Below are positions 35,796-45,345 of a stretch of 64,000 nt of DNA, piece after piece (within the stretch, counting starts at the first letter, position 1; each line of letters opens with the position of its first letter). A program made the translations under genes and the position numbers. Location: assembly GCF_003386095.1 (NCBI RefSeq), contig NZ_QREG01000018.1, positions 1-64,000 of the forward strand, read 5' to 3'. The notes under the pieces were generated by a model. That model ran no database searches, was not told the DNA's origin, and saw nothing but the letters and a program-made list of their open reading frames with translations. Origin of the DNA: Marinoscillum furvescens DSM 4134 (lineage in GTDB: Bacteria > Bacteroidota > Bacteroidia > Cytophagales > Cyclobacteriaceae).

Positions 35796-36833
35796 ATGAT
35801 GAATATCAAGAAATCTTACCTGGGTGAAGTGGCGGGCCAGCATATTGATAGCTATGCGCTCACCAACGACCAGGGGCTTTGCGTGAAAGTGATGACCTAT
35901 GGTGCCACCATTACTTCTATAAAATTACCCGATGGGAGTGAAATGGTCTGCGGTTTTGATACACTCGAAGGCTATTTTCAAAAGGCTTACCTTGAAAATG
36001 CACCCTACTTCGGGTGTACTGTCGGGAGGTATGCTTCGAGGATCAAAGATGGCCAGTTTGAACTGGACGGTAACCGCTATACCCTTGCCGTAAATGATGG
36101 CTCTAATCACCTACATGGTGGACTGCAGGGGTTTGATAAGCGGGTATGGCAAGCCGAAGCATCGCAAACGGATCACGAGGTGAGTGTCTCAATGCGACTC
36201 TTTAGCCCGCATATGGAGGAAGGTTATCCGGGCAATGTGTCCGTGCAGGTGACTTTTACTCTTACGCAGGACAATGCCATCCGAATACGTTATGCGGCTA
36301 CCACAGATCAGGCTACACCTTTGTCACTTACCAACCATTCTTATTTTAACCTTTCCGGCTTTCAGCGAGATATCAGTGGTTTTGAAGTATCCATCCATTC
36401 AGACACCCTATTGGTGCCGGATGACACCAATGTGCCTGTTGGTGATAAACGACCTGTCTCGGGAGTGGAAGACTTGAGGTCAGGGCGCGTGCTGAAAGAC
36501 GCTTTTGAGGAGCTGGAGACGGGGTTTGAGCATTTTTATGTTCTCCCAGATGAGGGTACGCTCAAAGATGTGGCAAAGGTAAGCGATCCGGATAGTGGAA
36601 GAGTACTCACGGTACTGAGCACAGAGCCAGGCGTGCTTTTTTATACCGGGTACTTTACCTCAGATAAACTCAAACGAGAATCCGGAGCGCAGTATGGAAA
36701 ATACCGGGCTTTTTGTCTGGAAACCAGCCGCTATCCTAATGGACCCAATTTGCCGGAAGCTTCAGGAGCTATTACTACTCCCGAGTCACCCTATGCGAGT
36801 GAGACCGTTTTTCAATTCTCCAATATTCAGTAA
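35796..36833 (+). CDS. galM: Aldose 1-epimerase (mutarotase)
   Basis: It interconverts alpha and beta anomers of galactose and similar sugars released by the glycosidases. 345 residues. GalM motifs: NPxxxGxxxGRYASR as NAPYFGCTVGRYASR, NDGSNHLHGG, LTNHSYFNL with the catalytic His, and a C-terminal CLETSRYPNGPN with catalytic Glu. ATGATG at 35796/35799 leaves a one-codon choice of start. There is no signal peptide, so it is cytoplasmic. It lies in the operon between sulfatase and permease. Confidence 0.92.
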   Translation: MMNIKKSYLGEVAGQHIDSYALTNDQGLCVKVMTYGATITSIKLPDGSEMVCGFDTLEGYFQKAYLENAPYFGCTVGRYASRIKDGQFELDGNRYTLAVNDGSNHLHGGLQGFDKRVWQAEASQTDHEVSVSMRLFSPHMEEGYPGNVSVQVTFTLTQDNAIRIRYAATTDQATPLSLTNHSYFNLSGFQRDISGFEVSIHSDTLLVPDDTNVPVGDKRPVSGVEDLRSGRVLKDAFEELETGFEHFYVLPDEGTLKDVAKVSDPDSGRVLTVLSTEPGVLFYTGYFTSDKLKRESGAQYGKYRAFCLETSRYPNGPNLPEASGAITTPESPYASETVFQFSNIQ

Positions 36834-36872
36834 ACCAATTTTTTAATCCATTTACCATAAACGACCAATACC

Positions 36873-37877
36873 ATGACAGTAGGAATTATTTGGGCACTAG
36901 CCGCAGGACTGATGCTAGGACTTTACGCCCTACCCGAGAAGTACACCAAAGACTATGCTTTTGAAAATACCTGGGCACTGTTCTTTGCCATAGCCACGTT
37001 TGTTATTCCCAATGTTGCCGGGTTTGCCCTGGTAGAAGGGTTCGTTGCCATTTTGCAAGCTATACCTGCCGGAGCATTGTGGGGAATGATCATCTCCAGC
37101 TTTTTGTGGGGGATAGGCGTGATGATGTGGGGCAAAGCCATCAACCATATCGGGCTTTCACTGGGATTTTCATTGTTCATTGGGACCATCATTCTGGTTG
37201 GTTCGTTGTTGCCATTTTTGGTAGATGGGCTTCCGGATACCAATGTGCTTATCACGATTCTCGTGGGGATTGTCATCGTCTTGATCGGTGTGGTAGCCAA
37301 TGGCAGAGCCGGGATTTTGCGCCAGCGTGACGAGGGTAAAGCAGAAGTAGTAGGGCAGGGCTCTATGGCTTCAGGGATTTTTATTGCGGTTTTTGGAGGG
37401 CTACTCGCTACGGGATTTAGCTATGCCAATGCGGTAGGACGTCCGGCCATACATGAAGCCTCTATTGCGATGGGCAATGCGGAGTGGGTAACCTCTGTGG
37501 TGGTGATGTATGTCATTTACATGTCCGGGGGTGTGGCCATTGCCGCATATTTCATTTGGCAGCTCACCAAAAAAGGACTTTGGGGTCAGTTTAAAACGCC
37601 TCATTTTGGAAACAATCTCACGATGACGGGAGGTATGGCCATTTTAAACTATGTGGCCTCTGCAGCGTTTGCATATGCTGCTTTTCGTCTCGGTGAGCAG
37701 GGCAATACGGTAGGCTATGCCATCTACAATACCACCTCCGTGGCTGTAGCGATCTTGAGTGGACTCTTCACTGGTGAGTGGAAAAATGCATCCTCCAGAG
37801 CAAAGACCTCATTGTATATCGGCTTGATTGCGATGATAGCCGGAGTAGTGGTAGTAGCTGTGGGAAATAGCTTGTAG
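36873..37877 (+). CDS. RhaT-type sugar-proton symporter (DMT superfamily)
   Basis: 334 residues with about ten membrane helices, of the L-rhamnose-proton symporter/GRP type (GLMLGLYALPEKYTKDYAFENTW at the start, WGKAINHIGLSLGFSLFIG, and a final helix GLIAMIAGVVVVAVG). It is the last gene of the operon, with a hairpin terminator at 37914. Since rhamnose genes are absent, it probably carries an L-sugar from agar, such as L-AHG or L-galactose, or galactose, across the inner membrane. The substrate is inference from context. Confidence 0.88.
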   Translation: MTVGIIWALAAGLMLGLYALPEKYTKDYAFENTWALFFAIATFVIPNVAGFALVEGFVAILQAIPAGALWGMIISSFLWGIGVMMWGKAINHIGLSLGFSLFIGTIILVGSLLPFLVDGLPDTNVLITILVGIVIVLIGVVANGRAGILRQRDEGKAEVVGQGSMASGIFIAVFGGLLATGFSYANAVGRPAIHEASIAMGNAEWVTSVVVMYVIYMSGGVAIAAYFIWQLTKKGLWGQFKTPHFGNNLTMTGGMAILNYVASAAFAYAAFRLGEQGNTVGYAIYNTTSVAVAILSGLFTGEWKNASSRAKTSLYIGLIAMIAGVVVVAVGNSL

Positions 37878-37913
37878 CGAATTGTACCGATTTGATCGTT
37901 TAAATAATCTTAC

Positions 37914-37959
37914 TCCCAAGGAGAGTATTATTATCTTAATAATAGCGCTCTTCTTGGGA
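37914..37959 (+). terminator. Terminator of the L-AHG operon
   Basis: TCCCAAG (37914-37920) pairs with CTTGGGA (37953-37959), and GAGAG/CTCTT and TATTATT/AATAAT extend the stem. It lies 36 bp after the permease stop. Confidence 0.8.
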
Positions 37960-38048
37960 TTTATCCTGTTTGTCACTACCAAATGAAGCCTTAAAGGCCG
38001 AAATTGTGGATGAACCAGCCGACTCTATGGAGCTGAGTAGTAGTTCGC

Positions 38049-38067
38049 ACAAGCGGACGCTTGCGCT
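38049..38067. repeat. 19-bp inverted repeat, left copy
   Basis: ACAAGCGGACGCTTGCGCT; its exact reverse complement is at 38446-38464. The core AAGCGGACGCTT is itself a short palindrome. The copies flank the antitoxin/toxin remnant. Confidence 0.9.
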
Positions 38068-38128
38068 ATTTAGGTGGAAGAATCAAGCTACTCTGTGGGT
38101 TATACCGGACCTTGAAATTACGGGCCAT
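38066..38128 (-). pseudogene. Truncated toxin gene (RelE/ParE-like start)
   Basis: A 20-codon frame starts at the ATG overlapping the antitoxin stop by one base (TGATG), the coupling typical of type II toxin-antitoxin pairs. It begins MARNFKVRYNP and stops at 38066, exactly at the edge of the 19-bp repeat. The short N-terminus is too little for a firm family call. It is best read as a toxin whose 3' part was lost when the repeat arrived. Confidence 0.45.
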
Positions 38129-38349
38129 CAATCAGTCTTAAGTTGTTGGCGTACTTCTTTCCAGGAGAGATATTCTTCGGGCTTTGTGTTTTTGATACGC
38201 TCCCGAACGACCTCCTGTTGCCATTCTGGCACGATATAGGCATCTTCCTCAATGCCTTGGTATTTGGATTTTAAATCATTCCACTCTTGAATGGGGATAA
38301 AAACTCCGGTGGTCTGGCCGTTTTCATCTGTGATATATTGTAAACTCAT
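38128..38349 (-). CDS. Antitoxin-like protein (orphan)
   Basis: 73 residues from the ATG at 38349 (MSLQYITDENGQTTGVFIP), preferred over 38373. The beginning, a beta strand plus IPIQEWNDLKSKY, and the C-terminal PEEYLSWKEVRQQL resemble small Bacteroidota antitoxins of the Phd/RelB type. In an intact pair a RelE/ParE toxin would follow; here only a truncated 20-codon start is left. A 19-bp repeat lies about 100 bp upstream. It may still repress its own promoter. Confidence 0.65.
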   Translation of the reverse strand: MSLQYITDENGQTTGVFIPIQEWNDLKSKYQGIEEDAYIVPEWQQEVVRERIKNTKPEEYLSWKEVRQQLKTD

Positions 38350-38445
38350 GAGCGTAAGTGTTTTGTTATCCAAAGATATAGAATAACGTCCGGTTGGCTA
38401 TTTCCATTTTTTCTAAGTTAGCGTTTCTGTTTACTGCCCCCAACA

Positions 38446-38464
38446 AGCGCAAGCGTCCGCTTGT
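38446..38464. repeat. 19-bp inverted repeat, right copy
   Basis: AGCGCAAGCGTCCGCTTGT, the exact reverse complement of 38049-38067, about 400 bp away. Confidence 0.9.
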
Positions 38465-38500
38465 ACTCGTTTAACGGCTAATATTCTGACCTGAAATGTG

Positions 38501-39373
38501 CTAAATATCATTTTGCCACTTGGACTGGCGGTATGCTCCGGGTGTACGACCTAGCTGTTTTTTAAAGAGCCGCGTAAAGTAGCTGATGTTGTCCAGGCCT
38601 ACTTTGGCGGCTATTTCGCTGATGGAGTAGGTGGTGGTGGAGAGCAGAAGCTGCGCGCGTTCTATTCGCTTTTCCTGAATAAACTTTACCGGACGGGTTT
38701 TTACTATTTCGAAAAACACCCTGGAGAAATAATCCGCATTGAGGTGGGCCTCATCAGCCAGCTCGGCTACAGTCAGCTCTCGGTGGAGGTTTTGACGGAT
38801 GTAGCGAATGATGTTGTTGATTTTTTCCTGATTCTTTAAGGATACTGATCTGGTCACTTTTTTGCCTTTGATAAAGCGTGAAAGCAAAGCTGTCATCAGC
38901 CCTCGTGTTTCCAGAAAACTACCCGGATTCATTCGATCATTTCTAGCCTTGTAGGCCAGCATGGTGGGCACATTGTCGTAGGCTTTAGGGTCATCGTTGA
39001 GGAGCATACGGTCATCGTTGAGCTCCAGTATGCGGTCCAAAATCAAGGCATCATTAGGGTGTGCTGGCACCTCGTACAGAAATTCATGGTGATCAAAAAT
39101 GCTGCCCTGATCGTCACTTTCTTCCAGTATGCTGAGGTAGTACTGCGTAAAGGTGCTTTCACACTTGTACCGACTGTAAGTATAGCTGGGGATCAGGTAG
39201 AGGTATCCCGGTTTTAGATCAAAGGTTTGCCCCGAGTGAAACACCTGCGCTTGTCCATGGGTAATCAGGTATAATCTAGAAAAAGGGCTAATGACATTAT
39301 CAAAATCCCAGTGATGGTCCAGGTCGACCTTACCGGCATGAAGTAGGGAGAGGTTTAAGTTGTTAATGCTCAT
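38501..39373 (-). CDS. AraC-family transcriptional regulator
   Basis: 290 residues. An N-terminal cupin-like sensor region (about 15-75, QVFHSGQTFDLKPGYLYLIP), a linker, and a C-terminal double HTH (about 185-285; ELTVAELADEAHLNADYFSRVF and SISEIAAKVGLDNISYFTRLFKKQLG). The sensor type usually binds a sugar. It is divergent from the haem-c/DUF1501 operon with only 110 bp between starts, so it is the natural candidate to control that operon. Confidence 0.92.
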   Translation of the reverse strand: MSINNLNLSLLHAGKVDLDHHWDFDNVISPFSRLYLITHGQAQVFHSGQTFDLKPGYLYLIPSYTYSRYKCESTFTQYYLSILEESDDQGSIFDHHEFLYEVPAHPNDALILDRILELNDDRMLLNDDPKAYDNVPTMLAYKARNDRMNPGSFLETRGLMTALLSRFIKGKKVTRSVSLKNQEKINNIIRYIRQNLHRELTVAELADEAHLNADYFSRVFFEIVKTRPVKFIQEKRIERAQLLLSTTTYSISEIAAKVGLDNISYFTRLFKKQLGRTPGAYRQSKWQNDI

Positions 39374-39483
39374 GTGGAGTAAAAGTCGGATTTGTGCAAA
39401 TATACGTCGAGTTTGTATTTAGTCTGCTCCAGGTAGTGTAGACATCTTTGTGAACGTTACTTTTACCAAAGACTAGTTAATTT

Positions 39484-42400
39484 ATGAACCTACCCAAGTT
39501 ATCGTTGCTTCTGGTATTTATAGGTGCGCTTTTTGCGTGCCAACCGGAAATTCCTGAAGAAGTAAAAACGGCATATGAAGATTTGCCTCAGGAACTTGAC
39601 TTTAACATCCATGTAAAGCCCATACTCTCGGATAAATGTTTTGCTTGCCATGGTCCGGACAAAGGCAAAATCGAAGCAGGGCTACAGCTCCACAGTGATA
39701 AAACGGCCTATGCCGAACTGGTAAACTCGCCCGGAAAGCATGCCATTGTTCCTGGCAATCTGGGTAAAAGTGAAGCATTTCATCGAATCATTGCTGAAGA
39801 TAGCGAGCTGCGGATGCCACCCCCAGAGGCAAACCTCACCCTCACAGAGCGTGAAAAAGCCATTTTGATCAAGTGGATAGAGCAAGGCGCCGAGTATAAA
39901 CCTCACTGGGCTTTTGTGAAACCCGAAAAATGGGGAGTGCCTAAAGTGATAAATGATTCCTGGCCGTCCAATGAAATAGATCATTTTGTGCTTGCCAGAC
40001 TCGAACGGGAAGGTTTACAGCCAAACAAGCCTGCCGAAAAAGAACTTTTGCTGCGAAGACTTTCGCTAGACCTAACAGGTCTTCCACCTACACCGGAAGA
40101 AATTGCTCACTTTGTAAACAATGATGCTCCTGATGCCTATGAACAGGAGGTGGACCGACTGATAGCTTCTTCACACTATGGGGAAAAGATGGCTACAGAC
40201 TGGATGGATTTGGCCAGATACTCAGACACCTATGGCTATCAGGTAGACCGGTATCGCGATGTAAGCCCCTGGCGCACATGGGTGATCAATTCGTTTAACC
40301 GCAATCAGTCCTACGACGAATTCATCACCTGGCAACTGGCCGGTGATCTGCTGCCCAACCCTACGCGCGAGCAGCTTATCGCTACGGCTTTTAACCGACT
40401 ACACCCGCAAAATGGCGAAGGAGGAATAGTGGATGAAGAGTTTCGGGTGGAGTATGTGGCCGATAGAGCTTCTGTGGTGGGCTCAGGCTTCATGGCGATG
40501 ACTGTGGCATGTGCCAAATGCCATGACCATAAGTATGACCCCATTTCACAAAAGAACTTTTACGAGCTGTATAGCTTTTTCAACAATGTAAACGAAACAG
40601 GCCAGATCTCGTGGGATGCAAGTGACATCCCTGTGCCTACCATGCTGCTGCCGGACGAAAAGCAGGAGAAGGTGATGAAATACCTGGAAGAAGCCATGGC
40701 AGAAAAGTCTGAGACGCTAAGCAATACCGAACAAACGGCGCTCAAAAAAGCAAATGAATGGCTCCAGCGCGAAGGGTACAAGACTTTGTCCTCCAAAGTA
40801 AGTGGCAAAGTGGCTCACTTTGGGCTAGATGGTACACTAAAGGATAATGTGAAAGGGCGGGAAGGCAAAATGGATCGGAAGTTTTCCAAAAACGAACAGC
40901 CCAATTTCGTACAAGGTAAAAAAGGAAAAGGCATTCAGTTTGATGGAGATGCCTGGCTCGATCTAAAGCCCGTGGGCATCTACAAGCGAAACGAACCTTT
41001 TTCCATTGGCCTTTGGGTCTACCTGCCAGACTCACTACAGGAAGGCGTGATTTTTCATAAAAACATGGGGTCACGACTCCACTCCTACAAAGGATATCAC
41101 CTGTACCTGAGAGACAACAAGTTGGAAATGCTCATGGCCCATACCTGGCCAGACAATGCCATAGAAAAGCACATGGTCGGGGATGTGCCTCGCAATGAAT
41201 GGATACACCTCACCTGGACGTATGATGGGTCTAGTAAGGCATCGGGTTTAGACCTCTACCTGAATGGAGAGCCGGTGGAAACCAAACTCATTATTGATAA
41301 CCTGTACAAAGACATCATCTTTGGAAACTATGAAGATGTGATCTACAAAGACCCTATAGAGCCTGGGCTAAAGCTGGGTGGAAGATGGAGAGGCATAGGC
41401 GCCAAAAATGCTCGTGCCGATGAAGTGCAGGTTTACAGTAAAAAGCTTACTGCTCTGGAGGCAAAAGCTATAGCAAGCCCACAAGGATTTAATCAGCTTG
41501 TAAGCAAAGCACCAGATGAGCTTTCGACTTATGAAAAGGAATTACTGATCGCTCATTATGTCGCCAGACACTATCAGCCGGTTCAGGAGGTTCGTTCGGA
41601 CCTGCAGGAGCTACGCACCGCCTATGTAGACACCGTAGAGCAGGTAAAGGAGCTGATGATTATGAAAGAAATGGAGGAGCCTCGCCAGGCTTATATTTTG
41701 GAGCGAGGCCTGTACGATCAGTATGGAGAAGAGGTGTTTCCAAATACCCCAGAAAACATACTGCCATTCCCTGAGGATCTCCCTCGAAACAGGCTGGGAC
41801 TAGCCAAGTGGTTGATACATCCGGACCATCCGCTCACAGCCAGAGTAGCTGTAAACCGATACTGGCAAAACTACTTCGGTAGAGGCATTGTCAAAACAAG
41901 CGAAGATTTTGGAAATCAAGGGGAATTACCAACGCATCCTGAACTTTTAGATTGGCTGGCCATCCGTTTTATGGAGAGTGGATGGGACGTGAAAGCTCTT
42001 CAAAAGCTCATCGTGATGTCATCCACTTATCGGCAGAGCTCTATTCCATCGCCTGAGCTTCGCCAGAAAGATCCAGACAATGTACTTCTGGCTCGTGGGC
42101 CAAAAGCCCGGCTGACCAGCGAAATGATAAGAGACAATGCCTTAGCCGCTAGTGGTCTGCTCAATGATGAAATCGGTGGGGAGAGCGTATCGCCCTATCA
42201 GCCAGAAGGCCTTTGGAAGATGAATGGTGGAAAATATCAGCAAGACACTGGAGACAAGCTCTACCGCAGAAGTCTCTATACCATCTGGAAACGAACGGTG
42301 CCACATCCTACTCAGGCTACCTTTGATCAGCCGGAGCGCAATGAGTGTACAATCAGGCGGCAAAAGACCAATACACCGCTCCAGGCACTGGTGCTGCTCA

Positions 42401-42714
42401 ACGACCCTACGTTTGTAGAGGCCTCCAAAAAAATTGGTGAGGATATGTGTAGGAAAGCTTCTGCTGACCAGGCCATCAAAGAGGCATACATCAAACTGAC
42501 GGGGCGTACGCCAATGCCCGAAGAGCTCGCCATCCTAAAGGAGCTTAGAAATAAAGAATACGAAAAGTTTACCCAGCAGCCGGAAAAAGCCAAAGGCTGG
42601 CTAGCGGCAGGGGAGTATGAAGTAGATCCTTCATTGGATAGCAACCTGATTGCAGCGAATGCTGTGGTTGCCAGTGTAATCATTAATTCAGACGCAACAA
42701 TTACCAAAAGATAA
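39484..42714 (+). CDS. PSCyt1/DUF1549/LamG/DUF1553 haem-c lipoprotein
   Basis: 1076 residues of the planctomycete-type cytochrome family. Lipobox LFAC (Cys19). Two CXXCH haem-c sites are visible: CFACH at Cys52-His56 (PSCyt1 domain) and CAKCH at Cys343-His347 (DUF1549). The DUF1549 region is about 155-370, a LamG/concanavalin-type insert about 440-650 ([17 protein letters not shown] to [13 protein letters not shown]), and DUF1553 about 760-1030. Function is not known for the family; it is common in planctomycetes and verrucomicrobia that eat sulfated glycans. It is the first of five genes, with DUF1501 following at 5 bp. The LamG insert suggests glycan contact. Confidence 0.9.
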   Translation: MNLPKLSLLLVFIGALFACQPEIPEEVKTAYEDLPQELDFNIHVKPILSDKCFACHGPDKGKIEAGLQLHSDKTAYAELVNSPGKHAIVPGNLGKSEAFHRIIAEDSELRMPPPEANLTLTEREKAILIKWIEQGAEYKPHWAFVKPEKWGVPKVINDSWPSNEIDHFVLARLEREGLQPNKPAEKELLLRRLSLDLTGLPPTPEEIAHFVNNDAPDAYEQEVDRLIASSHYGEKMATDWMDLARYSDTYGYQVDRYRDVSPWRTWVINSFNRNQSYDEFITWQLAGDLLPNPTREQLIATAFNRLHPQNGEGGIVDEEFRVEYVADRASVVGSGFMAMTVACAKCHDHKYDPISQKNFYELYSFFNNVNETGQISWDASDIPVPTMLLPDEKQEKVMKYLEEAMAEKSETLSNTEQTALKKANEWLQREGYKTLSSKVSGKVAHFGLDGTLKDNVKGREGKMDRKFSKNEQPNFVQGKKGKGIQFDGDAWLDLKPVGIYKRNEPFSIGLWVYLPDSLQEGVIFHKNMGSRLHSYKGYHLYLRDNKLEMLMAHTWPDNAIEKHMVGDVPRNEWIHLTWTYDGSSKASGLDLYLNGEPVETKLIIDNLYKDIIFGNYEDVIYKDPIEPGLKLGGRWRGIGAKNARADEVQVYSKKLTALEAKAIASPQGFNQLVSKAPDELSTYEKELLIAHYVARHYQPVQEVRSDLQELRTAYVDTVEQVKELMIMKEMEEPRQAYILERGLYDQYGEEVFPNTPENILPFPEDLPRNRLGLAKWLIHPDHPLTARVAVNRYWQNYFGRGIVKTSEDFGNQGELPTHPELLDWLAIRFMESGWDVKALQKLIVMSSTYRQSSIPSPELRQKDPDNVLLARGPKARLTSEMIRDNALAASGLLNDEIGGESVSPYQPEGLWKMNGGKYQQDTGDKLYRRSLYTIWKRTVPHPTQATFDQPERNECTIRRQKTNTPLQALVLLNDPTFVEASKKIGEDMCRKASADQAIKEAYIKLTGRTPMPEELAILKELRNKEYEKFTQQPEKAKGWLAAGEYEVDPSLDSNLIAANAVVASVIINSDATITKR

Positions 42715-42719
42715 GACTT

Positions 42720-44210
42720 ATGTGCCATCATCACGATATCATCAGATCTCAGGATAAGGAACTTCAGGAAGAAGAACGAAAGATCGACCGTAGACAGTTT
42801 CTAACCAAAACCTCAATGGGATTAGGGGCTATGGCACTGGGATCGCTACTAGGAACGGATAAACTCTTCGGTGCTGGTAAGCCAGCACTCAACGCCGGCG
42901 GTGGCTTAGGAACATTGCCTCATTTCCCTCCCAAGGCCAAACGGGTGATTTACCTGTTTCAAAGTGGGGGACCTTCACAGTTTGAGACCTTTGACTATAA
43001 ACCACAGCTGGAGAAGATGTTTGGTCAGGAGCTGCCAGGGTCCGTTAGAGGAAATCAAAGACTTACAGGGATGAGTGCACAGCAGTCGTCCTTACCTATC
43101 GCCCCGTCTAAATATAAGTTTGATCAGTATGGAGAAAGTCGTGCCTGGGTGAGTGAGTTGATGCCTCACACAGCAGAGGTGGTGGATGACCTGTGTTTTA
43201 TCAAATCAATGTATACAGAGCAGATCAACCACGACCCGGCCATCACCTTTTTTCAGACAGGCCATCAGCTACCAGGCCGCCCGAGTATAGGCTCATGGGT
43301 GAGTTATGGTCTGGGGTCTGACAATGAAAACCTACCGGCATTTATCGTGCTCAATTCCAAAAATGCAGGTGGGCAGCCATTGTATGCCCGCCTTTGGGGC
43401 AATGGTTTTTTGCCTACAGAGCACCAGGGAGTGCAGTTTAGATCAGGCAAAGACCCGGTGCTTTACCTGAACAACCCGGAAAACTACGACGGTCACGATC
43501 GTGCCGAGATGCTGGAATACCTCAAGCAAATGAACGAGATTCAGCACAGTGTATACGGTGACCCTGAGATCAATGCGCGCATTGCGCAGTATGAAATGGC
43601 CTATCGCATGCAGACCTCAGTACCTGAGATTACCGACATGTCCGATGAGCCGGATTATATCTTTGATATGTATGGCAAAGACAGCCGCAACCCGGGTACA
43701 TATGCCGCCAACTGCCTGATGGCCAGAAGGCTGATAGAAAAAGATGTGAAGTTTGTGCAGCTCTACCACAGAGGTTGGGATCAGCATGCTTACCTTCCGG
43801 GAGGTATCAAAAACCAATGCCGAAATACCGACCAGGGTACAGCCGCTTTAATTAAAGACTTAAAGCAGCGTGGGCTGCTGGAAGATACGCTCGTGATCTG
43901 GGGAGGAGAGTTTGGACGTACCGTATACTCGCAGGGTAAACTCACACCGGACAACTATGGCCGAGATCACCACCCAAGATGCTTTACCATGTGGATGGCC
44001 GGAGCTGGGGTGAAACCGGGCTTTACATACGGTGCTACGGATGATTTTAGCTACAACATCACCGAAAACCCTGTGCACGTACACGACTTTCATGCTACGC
44101 TCCTGCATCTGATGGGGGTAGATCACGAACGACTTACCTACAAACACCAGGGCAGACGCTACAGACTTACCGACGTTCATGGACATGTCGTAAAAGATAT
44201 TTTAACCTAA
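42720..44210 (+). CDS. DUF1501 protein, Tat-type signal
   Basis: 496 residues. Twin-arginine leader with [19 protein letters not shown] at about residues 22-40. The body has the DUF1501 (sulfatase/phosphatase-fold-like) signature: [35 protein letters not shown], and [12 protein letters not shown] with GRDHHP. It lacks the sulfatase CxPxR site. DUF1501 genes are nearly always paired with DUF1549/1553 genes, as here (5-bp gap). Export folded by Tat suggests a bound cofactor or metal. Its activity is unknown. Confidence 0.9.
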   Translation: MCHHHDIIRSQDKELQEEERKIDRRQFLTKTSMGLGAMALGSLLGTDKLFGAGKPALNAGGGLGTLPHFPPKAKRVIYLFQSGGPSQFETFDYKPQLEKMFGQELPGSVRGNQRLTGMSAQQSSLPIAPSKYKFDQYGESRAWVSELMPHTAEVVDDLCFIKSMYTEQINHDPAITFFQTGHQLPGRPSIGSWVSYGLGSDNENLPAFIVLNSKNAGGQPLYARLWGNGFLPTEHQGVQFRSGKDPVLYLNNPENYDGHDRAEMLEYLKQMNEIQHSVYGDPEINARIAQYEMAYRMQTSVPEITDMSDEPDYIFDMYGKDSRNPGTYAANCLMARRLIEKDVKFVQLYHRGWDQHAYLPGGIKNQCRNTDQGTAALIKDLKQRGLLEDTLVIWGGEFGRTVYSQGKLTPDNYGRDHHPRCFTMWMAGAGVKPGFTYGATDDFSYNITENPVHVHDFHATLLHLMGVDHERLTYKHQGRRYRLTDVHGHVVKDILT

Positions 44211-44236
44211 ACACAATTCCGCTCAACCTAAAATCG

Positions 44237-45343
44237 ATGATCAATTCCAGAAGAAATTTTGTGAAAAAAGGAGCACTGGCTGCTGGTTTAGCCACAGCTG
44301 TGCCGTCTTTTAGTTTTAATATACTCAGCAACAGAGCCGCCGACTCGCAGCTTGTAGGCCATGGCGACTACCAATACAAAGTAGTCCGGGACTGGGCCCA
44401 AATAGGCAATGCCAAAACGTCTATTCTAAACTGCCATGAGATGGTGATGGACCGAAAAGGGCGCCTACTGATGATCGGCGACCATACGGACAACAACATC
44501 CTGGTTTTTGACCGAAGTGGAAAACTGCTCGACTACTGGGGTACCAGATATCCTGGAGGCCATGGGCTTACGCTCTCGGCAGAAGGGGAGGAGGATTTTC
44601 TCTTTATTGTAGACTGTGGTTGGTATCAGGACCGCTACGGCAAGTGGCAAAAGCAAGCCGGAGTGGTGAGCAAAACCACTGTAGATGGCCGCTTGCTGTT
44701 TAACCTGCCAGATCCACGCATCACTGGCGTGTACAAAGCCGATGAGCCATTTATGCCCACCGAAGTAGCTGTAGCACCCAATGGAGATATCTATGTGGCC
44801 GACGGTTACGGGTCAGATTATATCATCCAGTACACCAGCGAAGGGGAGTATATCCGTCATTTTGGTGGGCACAGCAATGCCGACAAACGCCACAACCTAC
44901 AAAATGCGCATGGTGTAGCTATCGACACACGTGGTGCCGAGCCACAGCTGGTATGTACTTCGCGCTCCGAAAACTGCTTCAAATACTTTACGCTGGATGG
45001 GAAATACATCAAAACCGTGGAGCTGCCCGGCTTATACGTGTGTCGCCCTGTGATCGATGACCAAAACATCTACGCGGGTGTTTGCTGGAGCAAAACTCGA
45101 GAAGAAAACAAAGGCTGGGTGAGAGATACGGGCTTTATTACCGTGTTGGAAGGAGACCAGGTAGTCTCTAATCCGGGAGGCACGGCCCCAGAATATAAGG
45201 GTAGCAAACTCCAACAAATGTATCAGGCAGAATCACCGATCTTCAATCATGGTCATGATGTCTGTGTAGATGGAGACAAAAACCTCTATGTGTGTCAGTG
45301 GAATGCACATCACACGCCTCCAATTAAATTAGAGCGGGTATAA
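44237..45343 (+). CDS. NHL/six-bladed beta-propeller protein, Tat-like signal
   Basis: 368 residues. An SRRNFVKKGALAAGLATAVPSF leader resembles a Tat signal. The rest is repeated propeller blades: NCHEMVMDRKGRLLMIGDH, PTEVAVAPNGDIYVADGYG, NAHGVAIDTRGAEPQLVC, HGHDVCVDGDKNLYVCQWN. The fold is that of NHL proteins and of peptidyl-glycine lyase-like domains, but no catalytic call is possible. It lies between DUF1501 and the membrane cytochrome, 2 bp before the latter. Confidence 0.8.
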   Translation: MINSRRNFVKKGALAAGLATAVPSFSFNILSNRAADSQLVGHGDYQYKVVRDWAQIGNAKTSILNCHEMVMDRKGRLLMIGDHTDNNILVFDRSGKLLDYWGTRYPGGHGLTLSAEGEEDFLFIVDCGWYQDRYGKWQKQAGVVSKTTVDGRLLFNLPDPRITGVYKADEPFMPTEVAVAPNGDIYVADGYGSDYIIQYTSEGEYIRHFGGHSNADKRHNLQNAHGVAIDTRGAEPQLVCTSRSENCFKYFTLDGKYIKTVELPGLYVCRPVIDDQNIYAGVCWSKTREENKGWVRDTGFITVLEGDQVVSNPGGTAPEYKGSKLQQMYQAESPIFNHGHDVCVDGDKNLYVCQWNAHHTPPIKLERV

Positions 45344-45345
45344 TT

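Noticed and set aside
37970-38239. 89-codon plus-strand frame
   Set aside because: It lies antisense to the antitoxin-like gene and its toxin remnant and crosses a repeat.
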